DNA of 48,396 nt from Prorocentrum cordatum (lineage: Eukaryota; Sar; Dinophyceae; Prorocentrales; Prorocentraceae). This document shows, piece after piece, positions 26,318 to 37,700 of the stretch (position 1 is its first letter; each line of letters begins with the position of its first letter). Made by a program: the position numbers and the translations under genes. Location: the NCBI GenBank assembly GCA_963575745.1, contig CAUYUJ010004344.1:22501-70896 (forward strand), in the 5' to 3' direction. The notes under the pieces are model-generated. The model ran no database searches and was not told the DNA's origin. It worked only from the letters and a program-made list of their open reading frames with translations.

Positions 26318-29300
26318 ATGTTCAGGTCTCCAGTCGGACAGTTTCAGCCATTCGGAGATGGTCGCGGCGCAGGAGCCGGACGTGGACGCACAGCATGGCC
26401 GTATGGACAGCACGTACCAGAGCCTAGAGACTGGAACCTGATGAGAGGAAGTATGACGAACCCGCCACCGTGGGCCCCGGAGATGGAGCAGCAATATCCT
26501 TTCAGGAATTGGTTGGCCGACGCGGTGGCGTGGTGTAATGCGACAAATGTAGACGAGAACAAGAAGGGACCACAGTTGGAGCTGTCGCTGGGTGGGATTG
26601 CGAGAGATATGATTCGGGAGCTGCCTCTTCACTCGAAGATTCATGGAGCAGACATGGACCTCGGAGATGGTGCAGGATTACAGAGATTGAGTGGAGCAGG
26701 CTTCATCCTTCAGGCGTTGGCTAGGCAGTTCTTACCGCTCGAAGAAGAGACAAATCTCAGGAGCCTGGCCGACTTGTATGGATTTGCGAGGATGCCCGGC
26801 AAGAACATAGACACCTTACTTACACGATGGGAGGTTGTGCTGCAGAGGGCGAGGACGAGGTCAAACATAGCAGTACAACATCACCATGCGGCTTGGATGC
26901 TATTGATGGCACTGCGTCTTCCAGCTGAGTATTGGGTGCAAGTTCTCGCGCCTTTTCAAGGAACACTCCCAGTGGATGACATGCAGTATAGACAGTTCTT
27001 ATCATACATCAAGAGGTTTGGGCACCTCGCTGAGAGTGGAAGTCATAATATCATGAACCCAGCGGCGCACGGCCCTTCTGTGATGCACACACAGGAGACG
27101 ACATACATGACGGCAGATATGGGAAATACTACACCGCCCTGGCAAAGCGGTGGACCCTTCGCCCCAGCCATGTCGTATCAGACTCAGATGGATGGCGGAT
27201 ACTACTACGACGACAGCGACACCTCGGACGACGACGGCGAAGCCGATGCGGTGCTGTTCGGACGAGAAGAAGATGAGCCAGATATGTCATCATGGTCTAA
27301 TAACGATCGGTCCGAGTATTACTACCAAAAGTACAAGCGCTATCGCAAGAAGTGGAGACGTTTTGTGGGGAAAGCACCACGGCGGATGCGCGGACCTATT
27401 CGTCGACGGCACTACTTCGAGGACGGTGTGGATTTCGTTGGTAAGTCAGGCAAGGGCGGAAAAGGCAGAAAAGGAAATCCCATTGGCACAGATGGACAGC
27501 CGCTGAAGTGTTCAACATGTGGATCGACGCAACATCTGTGGAGACGCTGTCCGAACGGAGCTGGAAAAGGCAAAGGTGGCAATGGAAAAGGATCTACTCA
27601 TGACCAGCAGGTGCCGGGCCACATGCACACGCACGGGGAAGCGCAGGTGCCAGCGGCAGCTCCTGCCTTTGCTCAAGGGCCTCTGGCAGGATTGCCATAT
27701 GTTCCCCGCTTCTTCGTGACGGAGGAAACGCACACAGAATATCAAGTTCAGAGTGCGACCTCAGCTACTTCGTGGATGGTTGTTGAAGACACGGCGCCCG
27801 CGATAGATGTCGAAGAAGGGCACGATGCTCAACATGTCGGAGGCTTTGCATATCGACAGGCAGAGTACCCAGAGGTGCCTTCCTCGCAGCAGAGCGCCAT
27901 GTACGAGCAACATCAGATGCAGATGAATTCTAGGCAGCAGTTGGTCATGCAGCAGATGCAGCAGGGCTTGCCTCCTCAAGCTATTGCAGCAGCTTTCACA
28001 CCTCCGCCCAATATGATGAACACGGTGATGCATGGAGGTGGTCAGATAATGCAGAACTGGGGAGGTGGACCTTTCTTTGCTCAATGGGGAGTACCATCTT
28101 CGCAGATGGGCGTACCTTCGATGATCGGAGCGACTATGCCAAACATGATGCACACGGGTGACGGATCATCGTCGACGACGGTCACAGGCAGAACGTCTCT
28201 GCCATCATCATTGGTACAGCAGTTGGTTGCTATGTCGGCTGCGGCGGGGCAGCATACAGAGCAGGGATATACGACGCCGCCGACGGTTACGCACGAGGAT
28301 GTGTTTCATTCCCCAGAGAGCCAACGAGGACCAGCAGATGCCATGATCACGATTGCTACCAATCAGCTGGAAGTGGCCAATCAGCGTTTGGAAGCAGCAG
28401 TGCGCATGCCCGTGGACGGCACGATTCGCAACAGACCTCAGCGCGAGACCAACGAGGAGCACTGCATCATTTGCTTGGAGCGCGAGGTGACCACCAAGGT
28501 CATGCCATGCGGACATACTCACTTCTGTATGGACTGCGCAGGTCTAATATACAATGGAGCAGTTGGAGATCCGCCCAAGTGTCCTTTGTGTCGTGCGCTG
28601 GTTACTTCACTTGAGCAGGCCACGCAGGAGAACATAGCCGAGCAAGTTCACGAGAGGCCTCAGGTATCATCAATGATGGAAAATTTGGCATCGGTTTTGC
28701 GTGAGATTGCGAGTAGAAATGGATCCAACGCCATCGTACCTCATGATAGTCAGTTTGCACCGACGGTTGTACCGCAGCAGCGACGCAACCTGATCACGGA
28801 GATGACCGCCCTCGGTCAAAGCGACGCGGCGCAGGGGCCTCGTCATCTTACCTCTTTCTTTGGACCATGGTGGCCTTTTGGGATCACCGAGAAAGAGTAT
28901 GAAGTGTTCGCCAGCAACCTAGCTTTGCAGAATGACGAGGTGGGCCTGATGCCCTATACTGGAGCTCATGATGGACTGTGTGGTGATCAGTGGGCCAGAC
29001 GTCAGGCCGTCAAGTGTCAGGAGTTCGGCAAGAAGGTGGATCAGCAGGCGTTGATCGAGCCCAGGTACGTTGCAGGCGTCGGCAACGGAGCGCAGCAGGC
29101 GAACTTTGAGGTGGAGTTGGCAACTGGCATGGTGGACACGGATGGCGTATATCACGAGGAGAAGTTCAGGTCGCCGTGCATAGAGAACTCGGGTGTGCCC
29201 GGTCTCATTGGCATTCAGAGTCTGGAGCGTAACGATGCGCTCATCAGATGCAAGACCGGAGAAATATGGTTCTTGGGCCCTGGCGGAGTCAAGGTTGAAC

Positions 29301-29542
29301 CCTCGCCGGGCAGTCGCCATTTCCAGATGAACAAATCTAAGTCAGGTCATTGGCAAATACCCATCAGTCGCTTCAGGCGTAAGCAGGACGGCAAGACGAG
29401 CAACATGGTGATGACCACCGAGAATGCCAATGACACGACTACGGCGACGGCAGGATCAGCATCAGGATCAGCATCAACACCAACTACCAGGACACCGACA
29501 AGTCATTCAAAGTCGGTGAGCTGGTCTTCCTCTACCGACTGA
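26318..29542 (+). CDS. Outer element Gag-protease with RING finger (1,074 aa)
   Basis: ATG 26,318 is 49 nt past the primer-binding site. Residues about 40-260 form a helical Gag-like region (FRNWLADAVAWCNA; SIAVQ-type helices around LPAEYWVQVLAPFQ). An acidic patch and a basic Lys/Arg/Gly patch precede a CCHC knuckle at 398-411 (CSTCGSTQHLWRRC). Gln/Met-rich sequence follows. Residues 716-758 form a C3HC4 RING finger with spacing C-x2-C-x11-C-x-H-x3-C-x2-C-x14-C-x2-C, ending CPLCRALV, as in ubiquitin E3 ligases. A retropepsin-like domain follows (YTGAHDGLCG at 880), with Tyr where the catalytic Asp should be. The frame ends at TGA 29,540-29,542 followed by C, a leaky context, and continues open beyond it. 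Confidence 0.85.
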   Translation: MFRSPVGQFQPFGDGRGAGAGRGRTAWPYGQHVPEPRDWNLMRGSMTNPPPWAPEMEQQYPFRNWLADAVAWCNATNVDENKKGPQLELSLGGIARDMIRELPLHSKIHGADMDLGDGAGLQRLSGAGFILQALARQFLPLEEETNLRSLADLYGFARMPGKNIDTLLTRWEVVLQRARTRSNIAVQHHHAAWMLLMALRLPAEYWVQVLAPFQGTLPVDDMQYRQFLSYIKRFGHLAESGSHNIMNPAAHGPSVMHTQETTYMTADMGNTTPPWQSGGPFAPAMSYQTQMDGGYYYDDSDTSDDDGEADAVLFGREEDEPDMSSWSNNDRSEYYYQKYKRYRKKWRRFVGKAPRRMRGPIRRRHYFEDGVDFVGKSGKGGKGRKGNPIGTDGQPLKCSTCGSTQHLWRRCPNGAGKGKGGNGKGSTHDQQVPGHMHTHGEAQVPAAAPAFAQGPLAGLPYVPRFFVTEETHTEYQVQSATSATSWMVVEDTAPAIDVEEGHDAQHVGGFAYRQAEYPEVPSSQQSAMYEQHQMQMNSRQQLVMQQMQQGLPPQAIAAAFTPPPNMMNTVMHGGGQIMQNWGGGPFFAQWGVPSSQMGVPSMIGATMPNMMHTGDGSSSTTVTGRTSLPSSLVQQLVAMSAAAGQHTEQGYTTPPTVTHEDVFHSPESQRGPADAMITIATNQLEVANQRLEAAVRMPVDGTIRNRPQRETNEEHCIICLEREVTTKVMPCGHTHFCMDCAGLIYNGAVGDPPKCPLCRALVTSLEQATQENIAEQVHERPQVSSMMENLASVLREIASRNGSNAIVPHDSQFAPTVVPQQRRNLITEMTALGQSDAAQGPRHLTSFFGPWWPFGITEKEYEVFASNLALQNDEVGLMPYTGAHDGLCGDQWARRQAVKCQEFGKKVDQQALIEPRYVAGVGNGAQQANFEVELATGMVDTDGVYHEEKFRSPCIENSGVPGLIGIQSLERNDALIRCKTGEIWFLGPGGVKVEPSPGSRHFQMNKSKSGHWQIPISRFRRKQDGKTSNMVMTTENANDTTTATAGSASGSASTPTTRTPTSHSKSVSWSSSTD

Positions 29543-30073
29543 CAAACCGAGGCGGGCTGCCTCAGCCCGGAGGCAGCGCCGCCGACCCCAGGGCCGGCGT
29601 ATCAGACTGCCGGCGAGGAGGACAAGAGGGAGGAAGGCGTCTTGGGAGCATCGTCTAGCCCCAAATACGTGGTGTTGATCAGTGAAGATGCGCAGTTGCA
29701 GCAGCAGCTGAGTGAACGATATCCACATTTACGAGTAGTATCCCGTACTATGTTTCTGGAATCTTCGTGGCTGGAAGCACGCGATGCCTTTTTGAGAGAT
29801 TCATTTTTGGTAGTCGCAGAGCTCCCGCGATGCAGGACGAGTTCGGGAACGCGCAATGATCGGAGGATCCTGGACAGATTTACGACATATCTCACCAGTT
29901 GTCGCCATATGGATTTTGTGTTGATAGCGCCGCGAAGATCGAATACGTGGCAGATGGCAGCTATTCAGTCCATTGTGAATATGAAGCAGGTGCAGATCTC
30001 TCATCATCATGTGTGTGCCTGGGACGTGAGGGCACCCTCTAGTTCTAAGCCGTTGAGAATGTGTATGCAGTAG
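29543..30073 (+). pseudogene. Outer element, α/β segment between two in-frame stops
   Basis: Same frame as Gag-protease, bounded by TGA 29,540-29,542 and TAG 30,071-30,073. After a Pro/Ala/Glu linker it has alternating strands and helices (YVVLISEDAQLQQQLSERYP; MDFVLIAPRRSNTW) and ends with HHHVCAWDV...SSSKPLRMCM. That end is reminiscent of the Cys...Lys-Pro segment that follows the methyltransferase-like domain elsewhere in this window. The family is not recognised with confidence. The stops may be mutations, since both could come from C to T changes (CGA, CAG). Confidence 0.5.
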
Positions 30074-31507
30074 GCAGCCACCAAGCACATAGACAGCACA
30101 GCATGTCCACATGAGTCTTCTGCTGGACATGATGTAGATATGAAGTATTCTTTCGACAATGCAGGCGAGCTGGCCGAATCGAGATTGGAGAATCATCGTA
30201 CGATCGTGGGTAAAATTGTTCAGTTGATTCAGAAGGCATATCTGAATGACGGCATGTTCACCGCGACCAGAGCCGACTTGATAGAGTACACCAGGCAGCC
30301 CACGAACGAGAGCGTCAGCATCGCGATGCCGACAGATTCAAAAGAAAGACAAAAGCAGAAGAAAGCCAAGGAGAAGGCTACGGGTTCGACGAGTTCAACA
30401 ATATCGTCAACCAAGAGACCGAGACAGTTCGAGAAGCATTATGATGATTGCGGACAAGATTGGAGCGGACTGGGCAAGGACGTGATGATGACCATGGGGT
30501 TCTCCAGTGACGGCGAAGCCAGCGAGGATCACAAGAGTGACGAGGATGTGATTCAGGACATGCACCAGGTATACTTTGAACCTTATTGGTTCGCCGGATT
30601 GAAGGAAGTACCGCACTGCGAGATGAGAGAGACCCCAATGGCAAAGATATTTAACACGATGGTGGCCATGGACATATTTCAGTCAAAGATGACAGACGTG
30701 GAGTTTGATGTATGTGAGATTGCAGGTGGACAAGCACGGACTTCAATTATTCTGGCAAAGTGTCGCGTGAGAGTGGGCAAGAACTTTGATCTGTGTACAG
30801 GATCGGACTTGACGGAGATCAGCGAGCAGAAGGCGTTTCTTCGATATCGAACTGCTCGCCGGGTGCGTATCGTACTCATGAGTCCGATCTGTGGGCCGTT
30901 TGGCAGTTGGTCTTACATGAACCGACAGCTGTATCCCACCACCTGGGCAGAGAGTCTAGAGTATGCTCTTAAGTTTTCGACATTCTGTGCGGTGGTGGCA
31001 CTTGCACAATATGACGACGACTTGGATTGGCTCAATGAGCAGCCCACTTCGAGCGACATGTACGTTTATGATCCTTGGCCGAAGGTACGACAGAATTCCC
31101 GCACAGTAGTTGGCAACTTTCACATGTGTCAGATGGGGGCCAAAACAGCAGAAGGAGGTCATGTCAACAAACCTACCTCGCTCTGGGCTTCGGATTACGA
31201 TCTCATCTATTATGTGGATGGCATCAAATGTGGAGATATTCCAGGAGCCTGCAATGGAAAGCATACGATGCTACGAAGAGCTGACGCGACAGCATCTCAA
31301 GTATGGCCATGGAGATTGGCCGAGCGACTGGCTTGGGGAGTGACCCGTCTGTTGCACAAGCGAAAGTGGCAGAAGGCAAAAGACTCCAGGAAACATTACC
31401 CCGTCATGGAAGATGATCGCGAACGAGTATGCCCTGGATGTAGGAAGCACCGATCGTCTGAGCATCCCGATCACAATCGAGTCGAAGGAGATTGCAGACA
31501 TCCACAT
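30074..31507 (+). pseudogene. Outer element methyltransferase-like domain, 5' part of split frame
   Basis: The frame continues from Gag. First Met is 30,140. After a Lys-rich linker comes a Rossmann-type segment: CEIAGGQARTS (motif I-like, near 30,712), DLCTGSDLTE, then MSPICGPFGSW at about 30,878-30,910. The Cys at 30,890 aligns with the catalytic Cys of C5-cytosine methyltransferases (PPC with Ile at the second Pro). NEQP near 31,034 may stand for the ENV Glu. MCQMGAKTAEGG...NKPTSLWAS...CNGKH follows, as in the inner element. A Cys/His cluster (CPGCRKH...HPDH...GDC) is cut by insertion of the inner element at 31,507/31,508; the frame resumes exactly at 41,569. Confidence 0.7.
31504..31507 (+). 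other. Inner element target duplication (ACAT), left
   Basis: Repeated at 41,565-41,568 directly outside the other LTR. Four bases are certain; a fifth does not match. Removing the inner element with one ACAT copy joins codon CAT (31,505) to GTG (41,569) in frame. Confidence 0.8.
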
Positions 31508-31652
31508 TGTGGCAGCAGCAGGATGAGCGGATGCCTTTTTGCCTTGAGCCAAACCCGGCAACAGATCATGAATGTCTGTCATTCTGTCTCCTGCTCTCTA
31601 AAGAAAGATGTACATGCTAAACCTAACCCCTGAAAAGTGGAACTCCATCACA
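31508..31652 (-). repeat. 3' LTR of inner element (145 bp)
   Basis: Identical over 145 bp to 41,420-41,564. It has the classical TG...CA ends (TGTGG...CACA as read on either strand). The spliced-leader-like sequence is at 31,543-31,564 on the minus (sense) strand. Confidence 0.95.
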
Positions 31653-31706
31653 TGGGTCAGACTTTCTAGTAGGTTTAGCAGCCCCTAACAGTACTGTACA
31701 CACAAG

Positions 31707-34700
31707 TCAGTTGTCCTGCTGCACAGGATCGAGGAAAGGAGAGAGAGGAGAAGAGAGGTTGCCGAGCTCCGGACCCGGGACGACACCGCGAATAGCCGAC
31801 CATGACACCAGATCAGAGTCCTGGGCAAGAGTTCTCCGAGAGGCGGCCTGGGACCTATCTTTGTGACCAGGATCTTGCTTTCGACGGTCTAGCTCTGCCG
31901 ACTCGTCGACCAGAACAAGCTTGCCATGGGTGAGCAGACTGGCCAATGCTGCGTTCCCCTTCGTGATATCACCCTTAGTCATAGCATCCACCGGCATCCT
32001 GCCGTGTGGTATCCAGCGGATGTGTCCGCGGGCATTCTCTAATGTCTCGCACACCACTGCCAGGTCCAGCGCCGTGCGCCGATCACGTGCACTCGCATGC
32101 CCGTCCTTGAGCATCGTGTCGTAGATACTTTTAGCATCTACAACATGGACCTGCTCCACGCGACTGCCAAGCCGGCAGTTGCTTCTCAGCACAGTAGTGA
32201 ACGGTCCTGCACCCCTGCAGATATCTGAAACGTTGACATCTCGAAAAACGATGTCCCTATATAAAACTTGCAGAAACTCAACTTCAGCCACGGCCTGGGA
32301 GAGTGCTTGCGTCTCGCCTGCGAGGGTGGACGTCACCTTCCGACGGAGCTTCGAGCTCCTCCACCCCAGGATCGAGGCCCGAACGACACGATTATCTATC
32401 ACGCTCTTGTCCGTCGCAAGCACCATCCACGCGCCCTGAGTGGGGTCTTGGGGAAGGCCCCTCTCGTCCAGCTGCCCCTCGCTGGCCCCGACCCCTCCGG
32501 CATCAGAAAACGACACAAACGCCATGCGCTCCGGGTCGAGTCGCCAGATACTCAGGCCCCTAGAGGCCGTGGCCCTAAGGTGGCGCACCATTTTGTTGGC
32601 ACACGCAATATCCCCCACGGTAGGCTCCTTGAGCCTGCTAGCCAGAATGCTGGCCGTACCTGCGGCCTCGGGTCGTGACTCCCGTCCGACCCAGTTCAAC
32701 TTATATATAAGTGACCGAAGAGACTTAAATTCTTCTTTGTCAAGAGGCGTTTTCTTTTGACCCAGCCTTCCCCTGGCCAGCACGATCGGGCGGAGCTCCT
32801 CGAGAATGTACTTTTCCTGATCGATAGTGGTGCGCTGGGGACCCACCCGAACGGATCTGCCTGCGTATTCGACTGGACCGGCATGACAGTCGCGGTATTT
32901 CCCGAACCGGAATCGACTCTCGAGAGTCTCCCTCAGCCACTTCCGTGACTCTGGTGATTCGCTGGCAATCAGAAAATCGTCCACCTCTAGAAGGATCATG
33001 TTGAGGATTCTGCCTTTCGAATCGTACCGGGTCCACCAGCACGGCTCTAGCAGACTCCTACAGAAACCCTTATCCTTTAAGAAGCTGACGACCGTCTTGC
33101 GCCACGCGAGTGGTGCATCATCGAGGCCATACACGTTGACCTTAAGAAGAATTAGCGATCCGCGTTCAACCTTGATGCCCTCACATGGCTCGACGTAAAT
33201 GTCTCCTTGAGAACGACGCATCGGATCGGATTGACAAAACGCGTTCTTAACGTCAGCTATGTCTCCTAAGAGGGACAGGTTCATCATGACCTGAAGGAAC
33301 ATGTGGATGGAGGTGGTCTGAGGAGTGGGGGAGTAGACAAAGAGTGACCCTGTGTCCGGGTCCTTGTGTCCGTGCACGCACCAACGAGACTTAGCCTGAG
33401 GCTCAGAGAAGGTGCCTTCCACCGGCTTCCACCGTCTCACCATGCGGCTGGTGATGATCCGCTCGGGACATACCTCCCTGACCGCCTTCGCCCGAGCAGG
33501 TGATATCACCTCCACAGCTCCTGACTTCATCATATTTCCCCACTCCGTGTCGTCTGACACCTCGAACTTGGCCCTTTCGGCCGCCGTCAACTTGCCGAGT
33601 GAGATCTCGCCGCCACGGCTGGCAGCGAACACTCCCGACCCCGGCTCAAACCCCGGGACCTCGGTCAGACACACGCTCCCGTTGTCTTCGGCTTCTACCA
33701 CAAAATATCCGCGCCGAGGGGACCGGTCGCGGTTGCGAGCTCGATCCTCGAACTCCTCGATCCTTCGCCCGACGATACCTCTAGCTTCTCGGTCCGGCCT
33801 CGGACCTGGCCCTGGTGGATCGTAAGGTGAGTGAGGAGATGTCTCAGCAACGCTGGAAGGAGGGAGAACGGCCTCCGAAATCTGTCCTGGTCCTTCGGGG
33901 AGAGGAGAGAGTCCTGAGTCGCCTGCACTGCCTGCTCCCTCGCTCGGAGGAGCCAGCCCGGGGGGAGGCTCGATTCGAGCCCGCTTTGCCTCGCTCGTGC
34001 CGGGAGGACAGCTGAGAGCACGAGTGTCCTCGGCGCGGCGCCTCAGGATACATGGTGGTACGTCAGAAGGCTGGGTGAGTCTTGCTCTGCCCCGGCCTGG
34101 TCCTGGCTCTGGCCCCCCAGCAGGAAGGAGAGGAGGAGGAGGAGAGAGAGAGTCCCCAGGAACCAAGGGAGCGGGAGAGAGCGAAAGAGGAGAGAGAGGG
34201 GAAACAGGAGGGGCCACAGAGACATCGGCCGCTCCGTTGCCGCTCGCCACTGCCGCCGTCGGCTCGAGTCCTCGCGCTGGAGCCTCAGCCGCTCTCTCGG
34301 GAGGAGGAGAGGGGACGACCTGGGGCGACAGAGCAGCACGACTACTGTCCGAAGTGACCTGCCTCGAAGGAACTTCTGCTTCCTCGGATATGGAGGGGAG
34401 TCGGGTTCTCTCGGACCCAGCTCTGGCGATCACCGAACCCCCGGACGATGACGGAGACCCCGGGTGACCCGCAACGCCCCGACCTAAGCTAGGCCCCGTG
34501 GGCTCGGGGTCCCGATCGGTCCCGAACCCCGGACCCCTGGCAGGAACAAATTGAGCCCGAGGGCCCGCTGGGACGCTAGGCGCCGCGTCGGATCCTGGCG
34601 ACAGGGCCTGGCCCCAGGCATCGTCCGGAGGGGGTCCCTCTCGCTGCACGTCGACAGCGGCAGCTCTCCTAGTCCTGGCCTGGCCAAGCAGGTCGTGCCA

Positions 34701-37700
34701 CTGTGGGTCTTGACCCAGCTGAATCCCAAACTCTTCTTCGGAGGAAGCCAGTCGCACCTGCTCGGGAGAACACTTCCACAAGCGAGATCTCACGGCCACC
34801 CAAACCGTACCACGCTCTGAGAGCACCACAATGCCTGGCCCGGTCCACGCGTCTCGTCTCCGGCCGAGCGTGTCCGCCCTTGGTCCCGATTTGGTCATTC
34901 GACGCCAAACGAAGACCCATTGGCCCGGTGTGAAGGTCACTGTCGGTCCGGCTCGGGCCTTACTCGCTCTCTGGATCTTCTCTCGAGAGGTCGTCTCCAG
35001 AGCCAGCCTGCGGGCTAACTCACGGACTTTCTGAGAACGCGCAAACTCCGCACCAGCTGAGTCTTGCTCGGCGGCAGGCCTCAAGCTGTCCTGCCATCCG
35101 GGCAAGCCCAGATGGTCGTCCGACAGGATTTCGTGGGGCAATCGCGGATTTTCCCCCAGGACCAGCTGGAGTGGGGTGAAACCCCCTCTGTGCCAAAACC
35201 GATTCTTGTGGGCACACAACTCGTACACAAGTTCTTCCAGCTCGGGAAGGTCCGCGGGTATCGAGGAACCTGTCTCTAACTCCGACTTAACACGCTCCTT
35301 AATCCAACCTCCGTGCCTCTCCACTCGACCGTTTTGCCAAGGGGAGTTGGCGTCACATATGTGATGCAGCACCCCCCACTGCTCAAGCCCCCTGGCAAAG
35401 CGATCTTCAAACTCTGAGCCACCATCTGACAACAGAAAATGAGGAGCCCCAAATGGACGAACCCAGGCCTGCACGAAAGCCCTCCAGACACAGGCCGCCT
35501 TAGCTTCCTCGATCCTCACACAGATCTGCAGATTTGACCCGTGATCGACGATGTTAAGAAACGGCACTGTCTGATCCTGAAAGGGAAGGAAGAAGAGATC
35601 AACACCGACGATATGGTTGAACCTGAAAGTTCGAGGTAGAGCCACGCGTCTGTGACTCGTGGTCCTGGAACGCTCCGAACACTCTGAACATTTGAACGAG
35701 TCACGGATCCAGCGGAGCAGATGTATCTTCACGCCTCCCGCACGCAACACCCTAATGAACTTGCGATTGTCGGGGTGCCCCATGTTGTGATGCAATCGGA
35801 AGATAAGGCGCTTCTCCTGCTCGCTGGGCTCTGGCTCGGGTTCCCTGGCCTGGTCGGTAGGAGTGGTCCTGGTCTCTGGCTCGTCTTCTCCACTGTCCTC
35901 CTGATCATCGATGTCTTCCTCGCCGAGACTGCCGACGGGGAAGGAACTCTCGTCGAGCTCTGACCAAGCGACCTTTCGACCTTGACTCGCCCCGCTCCAT
36001 TGTTCTGTCACCGCGCGCGCCACAGCCTCGACGAATCGGGGAGGGTAAACCTGAGCCCGGGAGGTCCTGGACTTTCCCTCCAGCAGCACATGCTTGTGAC
36101 TGCCGTCGCACCAACAACCCCCCAGGACTTCCTGGAGCCGCGGATGATTCGTCAGAATCCCTGTCGGCTTTTTGTTGGGACCCTCCCCCGTAACGTTGAG
36201 GCCGAACGTGCACATGTCCACTCGAATGCGACTCACTTGGGGCAGCTCGGAGATCGCACGAACCACCTGAGTGTCCCAGGACATGGCGAACAGAGGGTGC
36301 TCGAAAGCAAAGAACCGACCGTGGCTGATCTGATAATCAGCTATCTTCATACAGAATATTAGGTCCTCGAGTCCCTCGTGTGCCGCCCTGGACCAGGCGA
36401 TGGGATCTCGGACCGCCTCGCTCAAGCGACTGATGGCAGAGAAGACCCGACACGGAGGACAGGCCCAGATGGTCTGAGGTTCCTCCTCACGTATACTTCT
36501 CCAGAGCCTTCTACGGTCCTTAGCGTTCCTTGAGTTCCAGCCAGTAGACAGGTCCCAGCTAACAACCTTGCCGACAGTTCCTCCTCGCTTCTGCACTCTA
36601 GGACCTATCCTGGGAGGGGAAAAGACTTCGAGAAAGCTCGTGCCCCGCTTGACCTTCCGGGAGGTCCTCCGACTCGGTTGCTCGTGACCCGTGCTCCGTG
36701 AGGTCGCCATGGCCTCCAACGCTTCCCTGACCTCGCTCGGGCATGAGGCCTCTCGATCGTCGTTCGTGACGTCCCCGTCGAGCCATTCGACCCCCTCAAA
36801 CTCTGGGCCCTCGAGGGTCCCAGAACCGCCCTCGGACCTCCGCAGTTGCTTGTGTTTCTCTTGGCCAGGAGGTGCCCCGATCGGTTCTTCTTTTCGCTTC
36901 GTGCCGCTCCTGGGCCCGGTGCTCACAGGATAGAGAAACATTGGAGAATTGGAAAGGGAGGAGGACGGATAGATATCGCTCTGCTCGCTTGCCTCGGTGG
37001 CAGCCTCGTGCAGAGCAGGAGAAATGCATTCGCATGCTTGAAAGCTAGCGACCAGGCTCGGGCCGGGTACCCTCGTACCGCTGCGCCCGGGCGCTCCGAG
37101 ATGAAAATCCTCGGGGTCTGGGCCACGCCTCGTGCTTTCGGCCTGGCTTGCTGGACTCACTGGCCGATCTCGGCCTCGTTCGGGAGAAACTCCCAGTTCT
37201 CGGTCTCCTCCGAGATGGGTCCCAGGCTCCACCACGTCGTCCCCATGACTGCTGGAGCTGTGGTCGAGTGCTCCTCGGTGGTTGTGGTAGTCATCGTAGA
37301 GTCGGGACCGCCCTGCGCTCCGTCTGGGCCCTGGCCACCGGAGCCCGAAGCCGTCCCTGATGTCCATTGGCCCTCGATGTCCTGGTCTGGTAGCTGAGCA
37401 TTGGCTATGTGGACCAGTCCCGTCACTGCCGTGCCTATCTGGACCATCATCTGTCCGAGCTGGGAGACGGCAGCCTCCACGTGCGTGACGGAGTTGACCA
37501 TGCCTCCCACGGCGTTGTGGATCCCGTCCAGCGTCTCGGCAAAGCCCTCGAAACTTCCGATGAGCCTGCGAATCTCCACCACGTTCAAGTAGATCTGCTG
37601 GAGTCCCTCCTCGGCCTGAGATGATGGCGCGTTCTGCTGGGTGGTCACCACCTGCACCATCCTGTCGAGGACCTCCTGGACACGGTCCAGCGCCCTCACG

